Of a DNA stretch of 64,000 bases, positions 8,879 to 18,049 are shown one piece after another. The DNA lies in contig NZ_JACJOU010000019.1 in NCBI RefSeq assembly GCF_014695725.1, forward strand, positions 124,001 to 188,000. The letters are read 5' to 3'. Source of the DNA: Microcoleus sp. FACHB-672 (GTDB lineage: Bacteria > Cyanobacteriota > Cyanobacteriia > Cyanobacteriales > Oscillatoriaceae). The translations under genes and the position numbers were made by a program. The notes beneath the pieces are model-generated. The model was not told where the DNA came from. It did no database searches and saw nothing but the letters and a program-made list of their open reading frames with translations. How positions within the stretch are numbered: position 1 is the first letter of the stretch; each line of letters begins with the position of its first letter.

Positions 8879-9036
8879 GTGAAAAATTTGAGAGCGTTTC
8901 CACTTCAAACTTAATTCTTAATTCTGTAATTTAGGCACTTAAAAACAAGGAAGTTGATCCTGAGTTAGGAGCGGCGAAAAATCGTTACTTTTTCTTCTTC
9001 CTCTTGTATGGCAGTCCTCAATGATTCGTGATGGCG

Positions 9037-9069
9037 AGATCCCCGACTTCTTGGAGAAGTCGGGGATCT
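9037..9069. repeat. Perfect short palindromic element
   Basis: AGATCCCCGACTTCT (9037-9051) and its exact reverse complement (9055-9069) flank the loop TGG, giving a 15-base-pair stem with no mismatch. From memory, near-identical hairpins are scattered between genes in many filamentous cyanobacteria. Here it is neither directly after a gene nor followed by a T-run, so it looks like an interspersed repeat rather than a terminator. Confidence 0.7.
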
Positions 9070-9638
9070 GAACTGCCCGCATCTTACAGCTCAAATAGAA
9101 TTGCTATATAAGTACTTAACACAGAGCTAGGCAACCAAGCTGTCAATTTATTTAAAATCAATTAAATTCATCAAAATAGCCTCTATCTTGAGGAGGATTT
9201 ACTTAAAAAATAAATCTATTGAAAGAGAGATGAAAAATTCTCAATAATTATAATTTAGGTGGGGTTTGGCTGAAGAGTTTTTAAAACACAAAAATTTCTA
9301 TAATTTGCTCAAAAAGTTACCATTTTGGCAAACAAATTGTGATAGCTATAGGTAAAATTTTGAAACCTGTTTACGTTGGCTTGGTTGCCGGCAAAATCTG
9401 TGGGTCAAAGATAAGCTAAGGCCAAGACTTGCCGTTGCATCGGCCTTTCCTTTAGACAAATAGGTCACACATAGCCGAAAACTAATGGCATTGGTAATCA
9501 AAACGGGATACGCATCTACATTGTGAGGCTCCTGCCCATCTATTCGCCACCAAAATCACTGCCTTGAAGCCGGGGTAAACAAAACAGTCATAGGAGCCAT
9601 GCCACAAGGGACTTTATAAACACTTTTTGAGAGGGTCA

Positions 9639-11735
9639 ATGAGCGGATTAAAAACATTGCTCAGAGCGAGTCTTGGCGACAAAAAGCGTGTCTTTAGCAG
9701 TCGTCGATTTTACTCATGGCTAGGCATAACAGTTGCCGTAATGGCGTGCCTGTGGACAGCTTTTGCCAAGCTAATTGTGCGCCCGATTATAGAGAGCGCC
9801 TACCGTGGCGAGAGTTTGTTCCCCTTCCTCAATCGCTACTTTACCGGACTGGACAGACCTCTAGAAAGAATTCTGGCACGCTGGGACTTGTACACCCAAG
9901 ACGGTTTGATGGCTTGCTTGGGATTCGGGTTAATTGCATTGATCGCTACGAACCCAACCTTCTTTCGGAAGTATGTGAAAGAAGCCACACCCGAGTCACT
10001 GGGCGCGATCAGAATACTGACGAGCGCAATCTTGCTGGGCAGCACTCTTTGCTCACATCTAGCCAGTTCAGTTCATCTGCCGCCACAGATGCGCGAGTCT
10101 ATGGGCGTGATGCAGTTTTTCCACGCTCTTCCCATCGGTTTTGAGAGATTCCTCGGCAATGAGATAGCATTGCAAGTTTTCTCAGCACTGACTGCTGTGA
10201 TTCTGTTCCTAGGAATGGTGGGTTGGCAGACACGGTTCTCGATACCTTTAGGAGCCTTTTGCTTTTTTCTACAAGGCGGCATTCTTCGCGAATACGCCCA
10301 CTACTGGCACCAAGAATTGCTGCCACTCTACGTGATGGCGGTTCTCTCGTTGACGCCTTGCGGCGATGCACTGTCGGTAGACCGCTTGTGGAAGATTTCT
10401 CGGGGTCAAGCTGTACCGGCAGCGGATCGTCCTTTAGCAGTGTATGGCTGGTCGCGGTACGCTTGCTGGGTGGTTATCGCCTTGGTTTATATAACAGCCG
10501 GTTTAAGTAAGCTGCGCTTTGGAGGGCTATTTTGGTGGAATGCTACGAATATGAGGGCTATCCTCTACACAGATACCCTTCAGCCTACGAGCTTTGACTG
10601 GAATTTATCATTGCATTTAACTCAGGCCCCTGATATTTTCTTTGCGCTCTTAGGCTTAGTCGGCATCTTAAGCGAACTTGGCTATGGGACGGTGTTGTTC
10701 TCCTCGACTGCTCGGCTGATTTTACCGTTTTCCATAATGATGCTGCACACCGGCATCTTCTTTTTACAAAATGTTGCCTTCTTTGACCTGATCGTGTTGC
10801 AATTGGTATTTTTCGACTTCACGGAGATTCGCAAGGCAATTGGGCGTAGACTGGCGACTCGCTTCGGTTCGATTCACGTCCTTTATGATGGGTTGTGTCC
10901 CTTCTGCCGGCGCACAGTTCGGATTCTTGATAGCTTGGACTTGTTCGATTTACTGAAGTTTATCAACTTTCGCCAGATGAACTTGAGTGATTACAACCGC
11001 AATAACAAACAGAATCTGAAACTGCGTGCGCTGGAAGAAGAAATGTACGTTGTTTTCCGAGGGCGAGCTTATCGTGGCTTTTACGGTTATCGAGTGATCG
11101 CATTGTTCCTCCCCGCATTCTGGCCACTTGCCCCCTGGCTCTTTTTGCCTGGAATTTCATCTGTTGGCGTCTTGGTTTATGGGTATGTTGCCCGCAACCG
11201 CTTAAAGCTGATCCAGTGCGATTCCAACTGCACGCTCACTTCATCGCCGGCAGGCGAGTTAACTGCCGCGCCACCGGCTCGGAATCAGGCTCAAGATTGG
11301 CGCTATTGTTTGCTCATTCCCAGCTTAATCATCTTAATGCTGCTTGTTTGGGTCTTCCGCATCGAGTTCTATCCGTTCACAGCGTGGCAAATGTACTCGG
11401 TTCCTAATAATTCAGGAACGGTAACCTTCCACAAAGTTTTTCTCAAGCGCGAGTCTGGTGAGACTTCCCGTGCATATTTTGAAGATGTCATTGGCGCAAC
11501 CAAGGCCGGTCGTTACGGAAAGGCTACTCAAGGGTGCTTTGTGCCTGAAAAAGCCGATCTTTGCCAGAAGTTTCTGGCTGCCAGTGCCCAAGCTTACAAT
11601 CATCAGGCTCGTGCCGGCGAAAAGGTAACGCAATTTGAGGTTCAGCAATGGCTCTGGGATTTCCGCGCTTATCCTTTAGGCCCTCAGCATGGGACTTTAG
11701 CGCAGCGGTTTGTATTTGAGGTTAAAAACAGGTGA
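9639..11735 (+). CDS. HTTM-domain membrane protein fused to a DCC-type thiol-disulfide oxidoreductase domain
   Basis: 698 residues from the ATG, which has GAGAGGG six bases upstream; a TTG four codons earlier is less likely. Residues about 20-405 form a multi-helix region like HTTM proteins (relatives of vitamin-K-dependent gamma-carboxylase), including the loop HQELLPLYVMAVLSLTPCGD. Residues about 413-530 are a DCC/DUF393 domain: HVLYDGLCPFCRRTVRIL with the CxxC dithiol. A further helix (IPSLIILMLLVWVF) and a soluble tail beginning YPFTAWQMYS follow. The fusion suggests a membrane redox or carboxylase-like reaction in which the CxxC supplies or removes electrons; the substrate is unknown. 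Confidence 0.8.
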   Translation: MSGLKTLLRASLGDKKRVFSSRRFYSWLGITVAVMACLWTAFAKLIVRPIIESAYRGESLFPFLNRYFTGLDRPLERILARWDLYTQDGLMACLGFGLIALIATNPTFFRKYVKEATPESLGAIRILTSAILLGSTLCSHLASSVHLPPQMRESMGVMQFFHALPIGFERFLGNEIALQVFSALTAVILFLGMVGWQTRFSIPLGAFCFFLQGGILREYAHYWHQELLPLYVMAVLSLTPCGDALSVDRLWKISRGQAVPAADRPLAVYGWSRYACWVVIALVYITAGLSKLRFGGLFWWNATNMRAILYTDTLQPTSFDWNLSLHLTQAPDIFFALLGLVGILSELGYGTVLFSSTARLILPFSIMMLHTGIFFLQNVAFFDLIVLQLVFFDFTEIRKAIGRRLATRFGSIHVLYDGLCPFCRRTVRILDSLDLFDLLKFINFRQMNLSDYNRNNKQNLKLRALEEEMYVVFRGRAYRGFYGYRVIALFLPAFWPLAPWLFLPGISSVGVLVYGYVARNRLKLIQCDSNCTLTSSPAGELTAAPPARNQAQDWRYCLLIPSLIILMLLVWVFRIEFYPFTAWQMYSVPNNSGTVTFHKVFLKRESGETSRAYFEDVIGATKAGRYGKATQGCFVPEKADLCQKFLAASAQAYNHQARAGEKVTQFEVQQWLWDFRAYPLGPQHGTLAQRFVFEVKNR

Positions 11736-11748
11736 GAACAGCGAGTCT

Positions 11749-11817
11749 CGTTCAGCAATCGCTGCTGTGCGGGTTTTCTGTCGGTAGCGACTTGTTGAAC
11801 GATTCCTGAATTTTTTA
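11749..11817 (+). terminator. Possible terminator after the HTTM-DCC gene
   Basis: CGTTCAGCAATCGCT and AGCGACTTGTTGAACG form an imperfect stem, and TTTTTT follows at 11811-11816. The loop is about 22 bases and could fold further. It is placed correctly, just after the stop codon at 11735. Confidence 0.4.
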
Positions 11818-11918
11818 CATTCCTTAACAAATCAGGCTGAAGCGAACTAGCATGAGAGAAGATGCCGGCGCTCCCGGTTGTCTGATTGCTCAAATCCTTT
11901 CAAGGAGAACTCGGTGCT

Positions 11919-13169
11919 TTGAAAGTTTTCTTCACGCTTGAACCAAAACGGCGCAGCAGTTTGCTGATTTTGTTCTTCGCCGGCTTGTTATTTTGGGCTA
12001 GCTTGGCCTCTCTGCTGCCGACGTTGCCACTTTATGTTGAGCATGTCGGTGGCACAAAGCAACAAATTGGTCTGGTCATGGGTGCCTTTGCCCTGGGTTT
12101 GCTGCCATCCCGTGCTTGGTTAGGGCCACTGGCAGACCGACGGGGGCGTAAAATTGTTTTGCTTCTGGGTGCGACGGTGGCATCCCTCGCACCGTTTGGC
12201 TATTTACTCGTTGATTCGATTCCCTGGCTGTTGGTAATCCGTGCTTTCCACGGGATTAGCATTGCGGCGTTTACCACCGGCTACAGCGCCCTCGTAACCG
12301 ATTTATCCCCACCAAAACAACGGGGTGAGTTATTGGGGTATATGAGTTTGGTTAACCCGATTGGGATGGCCATAGGGCCGGCAATTGGGGGGTTTTTGCT
12401 GGAGTTCACCGGCTACCCTCCGCTGTTTCTCATGTCTGCCGGTTTAGGTGTGCTGAGTCTGCTATTTACTGCACGGGTTACGGAAGCCGATGCTAAACCG
12501 GCAAGCCAACCTGGACAGAGTACCACGAAGCCAGCTAAGCAAAAATACTGGCGGCTGTTATTTAGCCCCCGTGTCCGCATTCCCAGTCTCGTACTATTCA
12601 TGATCGGCTTGGTATTCGGGACGATAAGTACCTTCGTGCCTTTGTTTATGAAGGAGACGGGTGTTGATTTGAATCCCGGTTTGTTCTACAGTGCTGCTGC
12701 TGTGGCTAGCTTTAGCATTCGCTTACCCACAGGGCCGGCTTCAGATCGCTATGGTCGTGGACTGTTTATCGCCGGCAGTTTGATTTGCTATACGGTGTCG
12801 ATGCTAATGCTATGGACTTCTCACAGCCCCAGAGACTTTTTGCTGGCTGCAATTATTGAAGGGGCTGCGTCTGGGACGTTGCTACCTATGATGATCGCGC
12901 TGATTGCTGATCGCAGCGAACCGAACGAACGAGGCCGATATTTTTCTTTATCTATCGGTGGCTTTGACTTTGCGCTGGTACTTGCCGGCCCAATTTTAGG
13001 TGCGATTGCCGAGTATGTCGGTTATCGAAATATGTTTGCGATGGCTGCAGTGATTGCATTTCTCGCCTTCATCATTTTCATTACCTTATCGAGCAAAAGC
13101 TTATCCCATTCCCTCCGATTTGCAGTGGGTCGGGAAAAAGATGTTTATGCTTTAGAAGCCAAAAACTAA
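11919..13169 (+). CDS. Major facilitator superfamily exporter
   Basis: About 417 residues with roughly twelve membrane helices. The loop after helix 2 carries the MFS motif A variant GPLADRRGRKIVL, and the matching loop in the second half reads GPASDRYGRGLFI. The overall type is the drug:H+ antiporter (DHA1) subgroup. The start is uncertain: a TTG at 11919 has AAGGAG eleven bases upstream, while a TTG at 11886 would add eleven residues without a ribosome-binding site. There is a hydrophilic central loop near residues 195-215. It is monocistronic, with a clear terminator before tRNA-Arg. Substrate not predictable. Confidence 0.88.
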   Translation: MKVFFTLEPKRRSSLLILFFAGLLFWASLASLLPTLPLYVEHVGGTKQQIGLVMGAFALGLLPSRAWLGPLADRRGRKIVLLLGATVASLAPFGYLLVDSIPWLLVIRAFHGISIAAFTTGYSALVTDLSPPKQRGELLGYMSLVNPIGMAIGPAIGGFLLEFTGYPPLFLMSAGLGVLSLLFTARVTEADAKPASQPGQSTTKPAKQKYWRLLFSPRVRIPSLVLFMIGLVFGTISTFVPLFMKETGVDLNPGLFYSAAAVASFSIRLPTGPASDRYGRGLFIAGSLICYTVSMLMLWTSHSPRDFLLAAIIEGAASGTLLPMMIALIADRSEPNERGRYFSLSIGGFDFALVLAGPILGAIAEYVGYRNMFAMAAVIAFLAFIIFITLSSKSLSHSLRFAVGREKDVYALEAKN

Positions 13170-13172
13170 AAA

Positions 13173-13210
13173 GTCAACGATAGAATTTTATCGTTGACCT
13201 TTCATTTTTT
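13173..13210 (+). terminator. Rho-independent terminator after the MFS gene
   Basis: A perfect ten-base stem GTCAACGATA / TATCGTTGAC with a six-base loop, followed by CTTTCATTTTTT. It begins three bases after the stop codon. Confidence 0.8.
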
Positions 13211-13220
13211 ACGGTTTTAA

Positions 13221-13294
13221 CGGGCTAGGAGGGATTCGAACCCCCGACACCGTGGTCCGTAGCCACGTGCTCTAGTCCACTGAGCTACAAGCCC
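13221..13294 (-). tRNA. tRNA-Arg (anticodon ACG)
   Basis: A 74-nt tRNA. The anticodon arm is CGTGG CTACGGA CCACG, giving ACG. The D-arm GCTC...GAGC and the T-loop GGTTCGAATC are standard. The acceptor strands GGGCTTG and CTAGCCC pair except for a U6-U67 mismatch. Discriminator G; no encoded CCA. ACG is edited to ICG by TadA to read CGN codons. The gene is convergent with the MFS gene and divergent from moaC. Confidence 0.96.
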
Positions 13295-13368
13295 TTGTTT
13301 GCGTTTTCAGCGGTTTGTTTTTCGCTGTCCAACGCTCACGAAATTCTACAATAGCATATCCTTCTGAA

Positions 13369-13890
13369 ATGACACAAGATTTTTTTTCCAATTCCAACTC
13401 ACCGGCACAAAATCGGCTAACTCACTTGGATGAACAGGGCGAAGCCCGGATGGTGGATGTTTCTGGAAAGCAAGTTACTGTGCGGCAAGCCGTCGCTGCC
13501 GGCCAAGTGCGGATGTCACAGGCTACGTTTGAAGTGATTCAAGCCGGCAACGCCCCGAAGGGCGATGTTTTGGGAACGGCCAAAATTGCCGGCATCATGG
13601 CTGCCAAGCAAACATCCCAGTTGATCCCCCTGTGCCATCCCCTCCCCCTGCAAAAAATAGATGTCCAGCTGATTCCTGATCCCCAACTGCCGGGATATCA
13701 AATTCGCGCCCAAGTCATCACCAAGGCAGAAACCGGCGTGGAAATGGAAGCCCTGACTGCTGTTTCAATTGCCGCACTCACGCTTTACGACATGGCCAAA
13801 GCCCTAGAGAAGTCTATTGAGATTGAATCAATTCGCCTGATCAGCAAAGCCGGTGGCAAATCTGGCGATTACCAACGTCAGGAGATTTAA
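13369..13890 (+). CDS. moaC: Cyclic pyranopterin monophosphate synthase MoaC
   Basis: 173 residues from the ATG at 13369; an earlier in-frame start at 13315 lies close to the tRNA and adds an unconserved tail. Family motifs are clear: [33 protein letters not shown], and [20 protein letters not shown]. MoaC converts the radical-derived 3',8-cyclo-GTP into cyclic pyranopterin monophosphate, the second half of the first step of molybdenum cofactor synthesis. In cyanobacteria the cofactor serves nitrate reductase. No other moa gene is nearby. Confidence 0.96.
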   Translation: MTQDFFSNSNSPAQNRLTHLDEQGEARMVDVSGKQVTVRQAVAAGQVRMSQATFEVIQAGNAPKGDVLGTAKIAGIMAAKQTSQLIPLCHPLPLQKIDVQLIPDPQLPGYQIRAQVITKAETGVEMEALTAVSIAALTLYDMAKALEKSIEIESIRLISKAGGKSGDYQRQEI

Positions 13891-13952
13891 ATTTTAGGGG
13901 CGGGTGCGGGTGGATTAAATCTAAAACTGTTAGTCTAAAATCTAAAATTGCT

Positions 13953-14483
13953 TTAACGGGATTTGGGAAGACAATATTGTTTCAAAACGTCCTGTCCCAG
14001 ACGAACTAGCTTTTCTGGCCCTTCCATCATCAGCAAATAATGTCCCTGACGCAGATGATGCCGGTAGATTCCAGCTGTGCTGCCTTCGCCTAAAAAGCCA
14101 AATAAGGCTCCCAAAACTGCACCAAAAAAGCCGGCAACGACGCTGCTGGCGGGGATAAGAAGCATCAAGTTGAGGCTCAGGGGGATCTTGAATCCCAAAT
14201 TCAAAACAAACAAAGCAACCGCACCCATCACCGCACCGAAAGCCCCTGTAAACATCGACAAACGGCGGGCTTTACGAAGTGCGATCTGCGTAGGCTCTAA
14301 TAAACCCACTCGCTCAGCAGAACTGTAGCCTTCACCTACAATGGCCAAATGCTCAGGCGAAATGCCGTGATATTGCAGCAGGCGGTAGGCTTGGAAGGCA
14401 GAGGCTTCGTCGGGAAGCGCCATGATAGCCAGGTACGTGTGGCGCTTTAAAGAGGCTTTGTGCAGAAATCGCGAGGCAGTCAC
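13953..14483 (-). CDS. General-stress-protein-like membrane protein with Gly-rich helical hairpin
   Basis: 176 residues starting at a GTG; an internal ATG at 14423 would cut into the first strand, so I keep the longer form. The N-terminal part (about 15-70, YLAIMALPDEASAFQAYRLLQ, then ISPEHLAIVGEG) resembles the alpha/beta module of GSP17M/DUF1269-type stress proteins. Two Gly/Ala-rich hydrophobic segments at about 77-98 and 103-133 form a membrane hairpin. A short C-terminal strand (GHYLLMMEGPEKLV) resembles the first. Such proteins are common next to unrelated genes in cyanobacteria and have no proven function. Confidence 0.7.
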   Translation of the reverse strand: MTASRFLHKASLKRHTYLAIMALPDEASAFQAYRLLQYHGISPEHLAIVGEGYSSAERVGLLEPTQIALRKARRLSMFTGAFGAVMGAVALFVLNLGFKIPLSLNLMLLIPASSVVAGFFGAVLGALFGFLGEGSTAGIYRHHLRQGHYLLMMEGPEKLVRLGQDVLKQYCLPKSR

Positions 14484-14726
14484 AAAACTTTTTGGGGTGT
14501 AGAGGAGGTATTGAAGTCTTTTTGAATTCTAACGCTAGTCTTTGACTTGTCAGTACGGTTTTAACTTCAAATTAATCAATCTATATCTTAATGTAGAGTT
14601 CGTGCGTCGCGGAGATGGCCATTTCCTAAAATCGGCCTCCTTAGAAAGTCGCGGTGCGGGCTTGAGGAAAGCTCTACAATATTTGAAGTAAGCGATCTAT
14701 TGTTGACTTTAGTTTAAAGATTCCCT

Positions 14727-15020
14727 ATGCCTCCTCGTTGGCCACGCAAACCAGACCGGCAAGACCCCGCCTACCGGCGTTTAGACGACCGGATGAATTT
14801 TGCCATCCACGTTGCTGCTTTTGGCGCGTGCAACTCTAGTATTTGGTTTTTCCGCAACTTGCAGTCTTCTGCGTGGGATTGGACACCTTGGCTAACCGGC
14901 ATTTGGCTGACGGTTTTGCTAGGTCACGCCCTTTACATTTTCGCCATTGCCGATTACTCTGACGCTGCTCCTGCATCTTTGAGCAAAGCCACTTCTGAAT
15001 CTGGGCCGCCGTCATCATAA
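14727..15020 (+). CDS. 2TM-domain protein
   Basis: 97 residues. After a basic N-terminus, RRLDDRMNFAIHVAAFGACNSSIWFF and WTPWLTGIWLTVLLGHALYIF form the two helices of the small 2TM domain found alone or fused to histidine kinases. The C-terminal tail is Ser/Pro-rich and disordered. The function of the free-standing form is unknown. It is followed on the same strand, after 218 bases, by the CHASE2 diguanylate cyclase. Confidence 0.75.
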   Translation: MPPRWPRKPDRQDPAYRRLDDRMNFAIHVAAFGACNSSIWFFRNLQSSAWDWTPWLTGIWLTVLLGHALYIFAIADYSDAAPASLSKATSESGPPSS

Positions 15021-15238
15021 TCTCAATTCTTATCTGTCGCAAACAGAAGATTGACAGCAAGCGAAGCAGCTAGCCGATAAAGCTGGCTGTTTTCTGCCTA
15101 TTAGTAACAAATATCAGCAGTATTCGCTTACCTCAGATATAAAGAAGATGAGCCAACGCGCTATGATTAAGTGCAAGGCAACAAGTTCGCTGTTTGGGTG
15201 TCATCTGCACTGACTGCTGAAGTAATCGAAGCATAAAT

Positions 15239-17416
15239 ATGCAGCCAGACAGACACTCAAAAACGATGATAGGAACAAAGTTAAAGCAACAGAATTGGGA
15301 AAAGCATCGCGTCCTGCTGACATCCTTGAGTGTTGCCCTCTGTGTCATTATTTTACGTCTTTCCGGTGTTTTGCAGCCTTTAGAATGGGCGGCATTAGAT
15401 CAGTTTTTCCGCTCGCGTCCCCTCGAACCCGTCGATAAACGAGTCGTGATTGTGGGGATTGATGAGGAAGACATCAATCAACTTAAACAATGGCCGATTT
15501 CAGATGCATTGCTGGCCCAGGTTTTGCAAAAGTTGGATGCTGCGAAGCCTCGCGCCATCGGTCTGGATATTTATCGTAATTTATCGGTTGAACCCGGTCA
15601 TGCTCAGTTAGTGCAAACTGTCAAGTCAATTCCTAACATTATTGGGATTGAAAGAATTCAAGATGAAAAGTGGCCGGCGGTTGCTCCTCCACCGATGCTG
15701 AGTCAGCCCCAGCAGGTGGGTTTTAATAACATGATTATTGACTCAGATCGCAAGGTGCGTCGTGCTGTTCTCTATTGGTGGCCGGGGGATGGCAAAACTC
15801 GGAAAAGTTTTGCATTCCAACTGGCATTGAGGTATCTCAAAACAGAAAAAATCAGCCCCAAGGCGCTTGCCAAAGGTTCTGATCGTTTGCAGTTGGGGGG
15901 GGGCATCCTGCAGCCCTTGGAAGCCAATGATGGGGCTTATGTGGGGGTAGATGCGAAAGGCTATCAAATTTTGGCAAACTATCGCGGCCCTGCAGGTCGC
16001 TTTCGCACGGTATCGATTAGCGATGTTCTCGCCGGCAAGGTGCCGGCTGATGTTTTTCGAGATCGCATTGTCTTAATCGGTTCCACGGCTGTCAGTCTCA
16101 AAGATTTTTTAGACACGCCTTACACTGGCGGTCTGATCTCCAGCCGTCAATCGATGTCAGCCGTTGAGATTCACGCCAATTTTATCAGTCAGATTCTCAG
16201 TCTGGCCCTGAATGAACGACCCTTAATCCAAGTCTGGCATGAGCCGGTGGAAAAGGTATGGATTGTGGTTTGGTCTTGGATCGGGGCAAGTTTGAGTTGG
16301 AGAGTGCGTTCGGCGAGATGGTCTGCCCTCAGTATTTTGCTTGCGGGTGTCGGCTTGACTGGCTTTTGCTACGTGATGTTTTTACTCGGATGGTGGCTGC
16401 CGGTGGTGTCACCCCTGCTAACGCTGTGTGGGTCTGCAGTGGCGATTACTGCCTATTTTGCCAATCTTGAGGATGAACTCAAAAAATCTAAAGAATTTTT
16501 ATATACGGTAATTAATACAATCCCCGATCCCATCTTTGTTAAAAATAAAGAACATCGGTGGGTGGTTTTAAATGAAGCCTATTGCCGATTTATTGGCTAT
16601 CCTTATGAAAAATTAATTGAGAAGTTAGAGAGCGACTTTTTCCCGGCCCAAGAAGCAGAAGCTTTTAGGGCTCAAGATGAACTGGTCTTTAACAGCGGTG
16701 AAGAGCAGGAATCGGAGGAAAAGTTTACAAATGCTAAAGGCTTCACTCATTTGATCGCCACCAAACGTTCGCTGCATAAAGATGCTGCCGGCAATCTGTT
16801 CTTAGTGGGTGTGATTCGTGATATTACTGAGCGCAAGCAGATAGAAGAAGAACTAAAACGCACGGCAGCAGAATTAGCGCGATCCAATGAAGAATTAAAA
16901 CTTTCAGAAGATCGATTGCGTCATTTGGCTTATCACGACACCCTCACCGGCTTGCCCAATCGGAAACTATTTCACGAACGCTTATGTCAGTCCTTAGAAC
17001 GGGCCGGCATGACTCATCAAATGGTAGCTCTTTTATTTCTAGATTTGGATGGATTCAAATGCGTTAATGACACCCTCGGCCATGAAGTTGGTGATTTACT
17101 GCTAAAAGCCGTTTCAGCCCGCTTAACTGGGTGTTTGCGTGGCAGTGATACGGTTTCTCGTTTAGGTGGAGATGAGTTTACAGTAATTTTGCCGGCAATT
17201 CCGAGCATACCGGATGCAGAAAAAGTGGCTGACAAAATTTTAACCACTTTAGCCCATCCTTTTATAATTGAGGGAATGACTATTTCGGTAACAACCAGTA
17301 TTGGCATCAGTTTATATCCTCTGCACGCTGAAGAAATTGATTCTTTAATCAACAAAGCGGACGCAGCCATGTACTGCGCCAAAGACTTGGGTAAGAACCA
17401 ATATCACGTTGCCTAA
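15239..17416 (+). CDS. CHASE2-PAS-GGDEF diguanylate cyclase
   Basis: 725 residues. One N-terminal helix (about 22-42) precedes an extracytoplasmic CHASE2 sensor (about 45-335, VVIVGIDEEDINQLKQWP). About three helices follow (335-400), then a PAS domain (about 417-540) and a GGDEF domain (about 560-725). The GGDEF motif is intact (SRLGGDEFTVIL), and an RxxD product-inhibition site (RGSD) sits five residues before it, so it should make cyclic di-GMP and be feedback-controlled. There is no EAL domain. CHASE2 senses unknown extracellular or membrane signals. It ends at a good terminator. Confidence 0.93.
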   Translation: MQPDRHSKTMIGTKLKQQNWEKHRVLLTSLSVALCVIILRLSGVLQPLEWAALDQFFRSRPLEPVDKRVVIVGIDEEDINQLKQWPISDALLAQVLQKLDAAKPRAIGLDIYRNLSVEPGHAQLVQTVKSIPNIIGIERIQDEKWPAVAPPPMLSQPQQVGFNNMIIDSDRKVRRAVLYWWPGDGKTRKSFAFQLALRYLKTEKISPKALAKGSDRLQLGGGILQPLEANDGAYVGVDAKGYQILANYRGPAGRFRTVSISDVLAGKVPADVFRDRIVLIGSTAVSLKDFLDTPYTGGLISSRQSMSAVEIHANFISQILSLALNERPLIQVWHEPVEKVWIVVWSWIGASLSWRVRSARWSALSILLAGVGLTGFCYVMFLLGWWLPVVSPLLTLCGSAVAITAYFANLEDELKKSKEFLYTVINTIPDPIFVKNKEHRWVVLNEAYCRFIGYPYEKLIEKLESDFFPAQEAEAFRAQDELVFNSGEEQESEEKFTNAKGFTHLIATKRSLHKDAAGNLFLVGVIRDITERKQIEEELKRTAAELARSNEELKLSEDRLRHLAYHDTLTGLPNRKLFHERLCQSLERAGMTHQMVALLFLDLDGFKCVNDTLGHEVGDLLLKAVSARLTGCLRGSDTVSRLGGDEFTVILPAIPSIPDAEKVADKILTTLAHPFIIEGMTISVTTSIGISLYPLHAEEIDSLINKADAAMYCAKDLGKNQYHVA

Positions 17417-17450
17417 TTCACAAAGGGTTCCGACGAATCAATTTGCCGAT

Positions 17451-17493
17451 AGTGGGTTAAGGGATTTGCGACCCCTTAACTCCCGCTTTTTTT
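17451..17493 (+). terminator. Terminator after the diguanylate cyclase gene
   Basis: GTGGGTTAAGGG pairs with CCCCTTAACTCCC across a loop of about eight bases, followed by seven T residues at 17487-17493. Confidence 0.75.
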
Positions 17494-17742
17494 AACTTAA
17501 AACGCCGATCATCATAAGATTTCATTAAAATTTCACATAAATTAGCGGAGCGCTTAATTTTGCTATTGTAAAAAACAGCATCTGATAAGGCTTTGAGTGT
17601 GTAGTTGCATCAAGCTAAGTGTAGTTGCGTGAATATACGGGATTTACGGAATGTTTGTAGACAACTCCGTGATTATACCGATATACTAGAATCAGTACGA
17701 GGCGCATCTACAGAATTTAAGTGTTTCGGGGCTAAAAGTGTT

Positions 17743-17979
17743 ATGGATCCAGTCATAAAATTCACTTACCGAACCGTTCTGGCAGTTGGCCTGGTGTTAA
17801 GTGCATCTGCAAGCGCCTCTGCTAGTATTGGTTTCAATCTACCGGCTGCTGAGAGCCATTCTTATCAAAATCTCTCTGGTAGCACTGTGGTAGCCGAAGA
17901 TGAGCCTCCCCCACGGGGTGGGCCAAAAGATACTGGCGACGGTGGAAGCCGATATATGGAAACCAGAACCAATCAATAA
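17743..17979 (+). CDS. Small secreted Gly/Pro-rich protein
   Basis: 78 residues from the ATG at 17743; the frame is open further upstream to 17605, but that part has no signal-peptide logic. Residues 1-28 are a good signal peptide (KFTYRTVLAVGLVLSASASA). The mature part ends in an Arg/Gly/Pro-rich tail, PPPRGGPKDTGDGGSRY. This PxRGxP...GGSR pattern resembles the linker seen at the start of cyanobacterial DUF928-like exported proteins, but no DUF928 domain follows. It may be a short relative or a truncated form. Function unknown. Confidence 0.5.
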   Translation: MDPVIKFTYRTVLAVGLVLSASASASASIGFNLPAAESHSYQNLSGSTVVAEDEPPPRGGPKDTGDGGSRYMETRTNQ

Positions 17980-18049
17980 GCTATAGAACTTTAACCGCTA
18001 GCACCTCAGGCAACGATTGAGAGAGAAAAGCTGAGTGGTTGTAAGATTT

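Larger units (their letters stand above)
8777..9638. other. 862-base intergenic region rich in palindromes
   Basis: It contains the terminator at 8819-8878, a second copy of the TTAATTCTTAATTCT unit near 8910-8925, the palindrome at 9037-9069, and an AT-rich leader before the HTTM-DCC gene. Immediately before that gene (9599-9619) a six-codon frame MPQGTL has its own AGGAG ribosome-binding site. Confidence 0.45.
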
